Source of the DNA: Desulfobulbus alkaliphilus
Lineage (GTDB): Bacteria > Desulfobacterota > Desulfobulbia > Desulfobulbales > Desulfobulbaceae
Assembly: GCF_016918545.1 (NCBI RefSeq)
Contig: NZ_JAFFQC010000010.1
Location: forward strand, 1-64,000
Length of the DNA: 64,000 bases
Direction of reading: 5' to 3'
Made by a program: the position numbers and the translations under genes. The notes under the pieces were generated by a model. That model was not told the DNA's origin. It saw only the letters and a list, made by a program, of their open reading frames with translations, and ran no database searches. Shown here piece by piece: positions 63,909 to 64,000 of the stretch (position 1 is its first letter; each line of letters starts with the position of its first letter).

Positions 63909-64000
63909 TCATGGTGCACCAAAAAACCTGTCCCCGGCATCACCGATCCCGGGGAGAATATACCCCTGCCGGTTGAGCCGCTCGTCAATCGCCGCCACAT
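63909..64000 (-). CDS. upp: Uracil phosphoribosyltransferase, C-terminal end (partial)
   Basis: The minus strand at the right edge encodes VAAIDERLNRQGYILPGIG and then DAGDRFFGAP followed by TGA at 63909-63911. This is the characteristic C-terminus of uracil phosphoribosyltransferase, where GYILPGxGDAGDRxFG ends the protein. The enzyme salvages uracil to UMP with PRPP. Only the last 29 codons are inside the window. The identification rests on this short but distinctive stretch. Confidence 0.85.
   Translation of the reverse strand, partial: VAAIDERLNRQGYILPGIGDAGDRFFGAP

Overview
The window looks like chromosomal DNA from a sulfate-reducing member of the Desulfobulbales / Desulfobacterota group. 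The main evidence is a complete dsrA-dsrB-dsrD set of the reductive type, Desulfobacterota-style housekeeping genes, and moderately GC-rich sequence. This assignment is inference: no rRNA or tRNA gene is visible. Almost everything is core metabolism and information processing. There is no prophage, CRISPR array or defence island.

Layout. 1-2 kb: the edge of a gene leaving the window (possibly an insertion sequence), a REP-like palindrome, and a three-gene minus-strand unit ending in a split RluA-type pseudouridine synthase. 2-10 kb: a large exported protein with a possible caspase-like dyad, holA, clpS-clpA and pgeF. 10-13 kb: a second, very long palindrome, an EEP-family nuclease, pcnB and a flavin oxidoreductase. 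13-25 kb: hisS-aspS, a 56-residue zinc-ribbon protein, gap, a shikimate kinase/glycogen synthase fusion, cbpA-cbpM, rmuC, a glycine-zipper lipoprotein and yjbQ. 25-38 kb: ubiD, an RsuA-type synthase, an IHF/HU gene, rimO, a nucleoside phosphorylase, the Fo part of ATP synthase (atpZ-atpI-atpB-atpE) behind hemL, trxA, bamD, a split kinase pair and larB. 38-48 kb: a secDF fusion with three small downstream genes, a DUF4388-type protein, a membrane protein with an N-terminal ubiquitin-conjugating (E2-like) fold, and kdsD. 48-64 kb: birA, dsrABD, pgi-rpe, dnaG-rpoD-dprA, a protein with a degenerate diadenylate-cyclase domain, and the 3' end of upp.

The most unusual thing is a dispersed intergenic repeat. 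From 13.4 kb to the right edge, about 17 copies or remnants of one family lie between genes. Full copies are 217-222 bp. They have terminal inverted repeats (consensus CCTGRATCCGTGASSG), an internal UUCG-capped hairpin, a second near-palindrome and an A/T-rich promoter-like stretch. Two full copies are flanked by perfect 5-bp direct repeats and three more by 4-of-5 matches. This is what a non-autonomous transposable element (MITE) would leave. Many copies have lost their centre, and the shortest is little more than the two ends joined. None occurs in the first 13 kb.

Other points of interest are two enzymes, normally single multidomain proteins, split here into ATGA-overlapping gene pairs; the E2-like domain lacking its catalytic cysteine; the DAC-like domain with an altered RHR motif; and the AroK-GlgA fusion with a changed sugar-nucleotide-binding motif. 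Start sites were moved inward from the longest open frame wherever a ribosome-binding site, an overlap with the upstream stop, or a repeat element made the longer frame unlikely.
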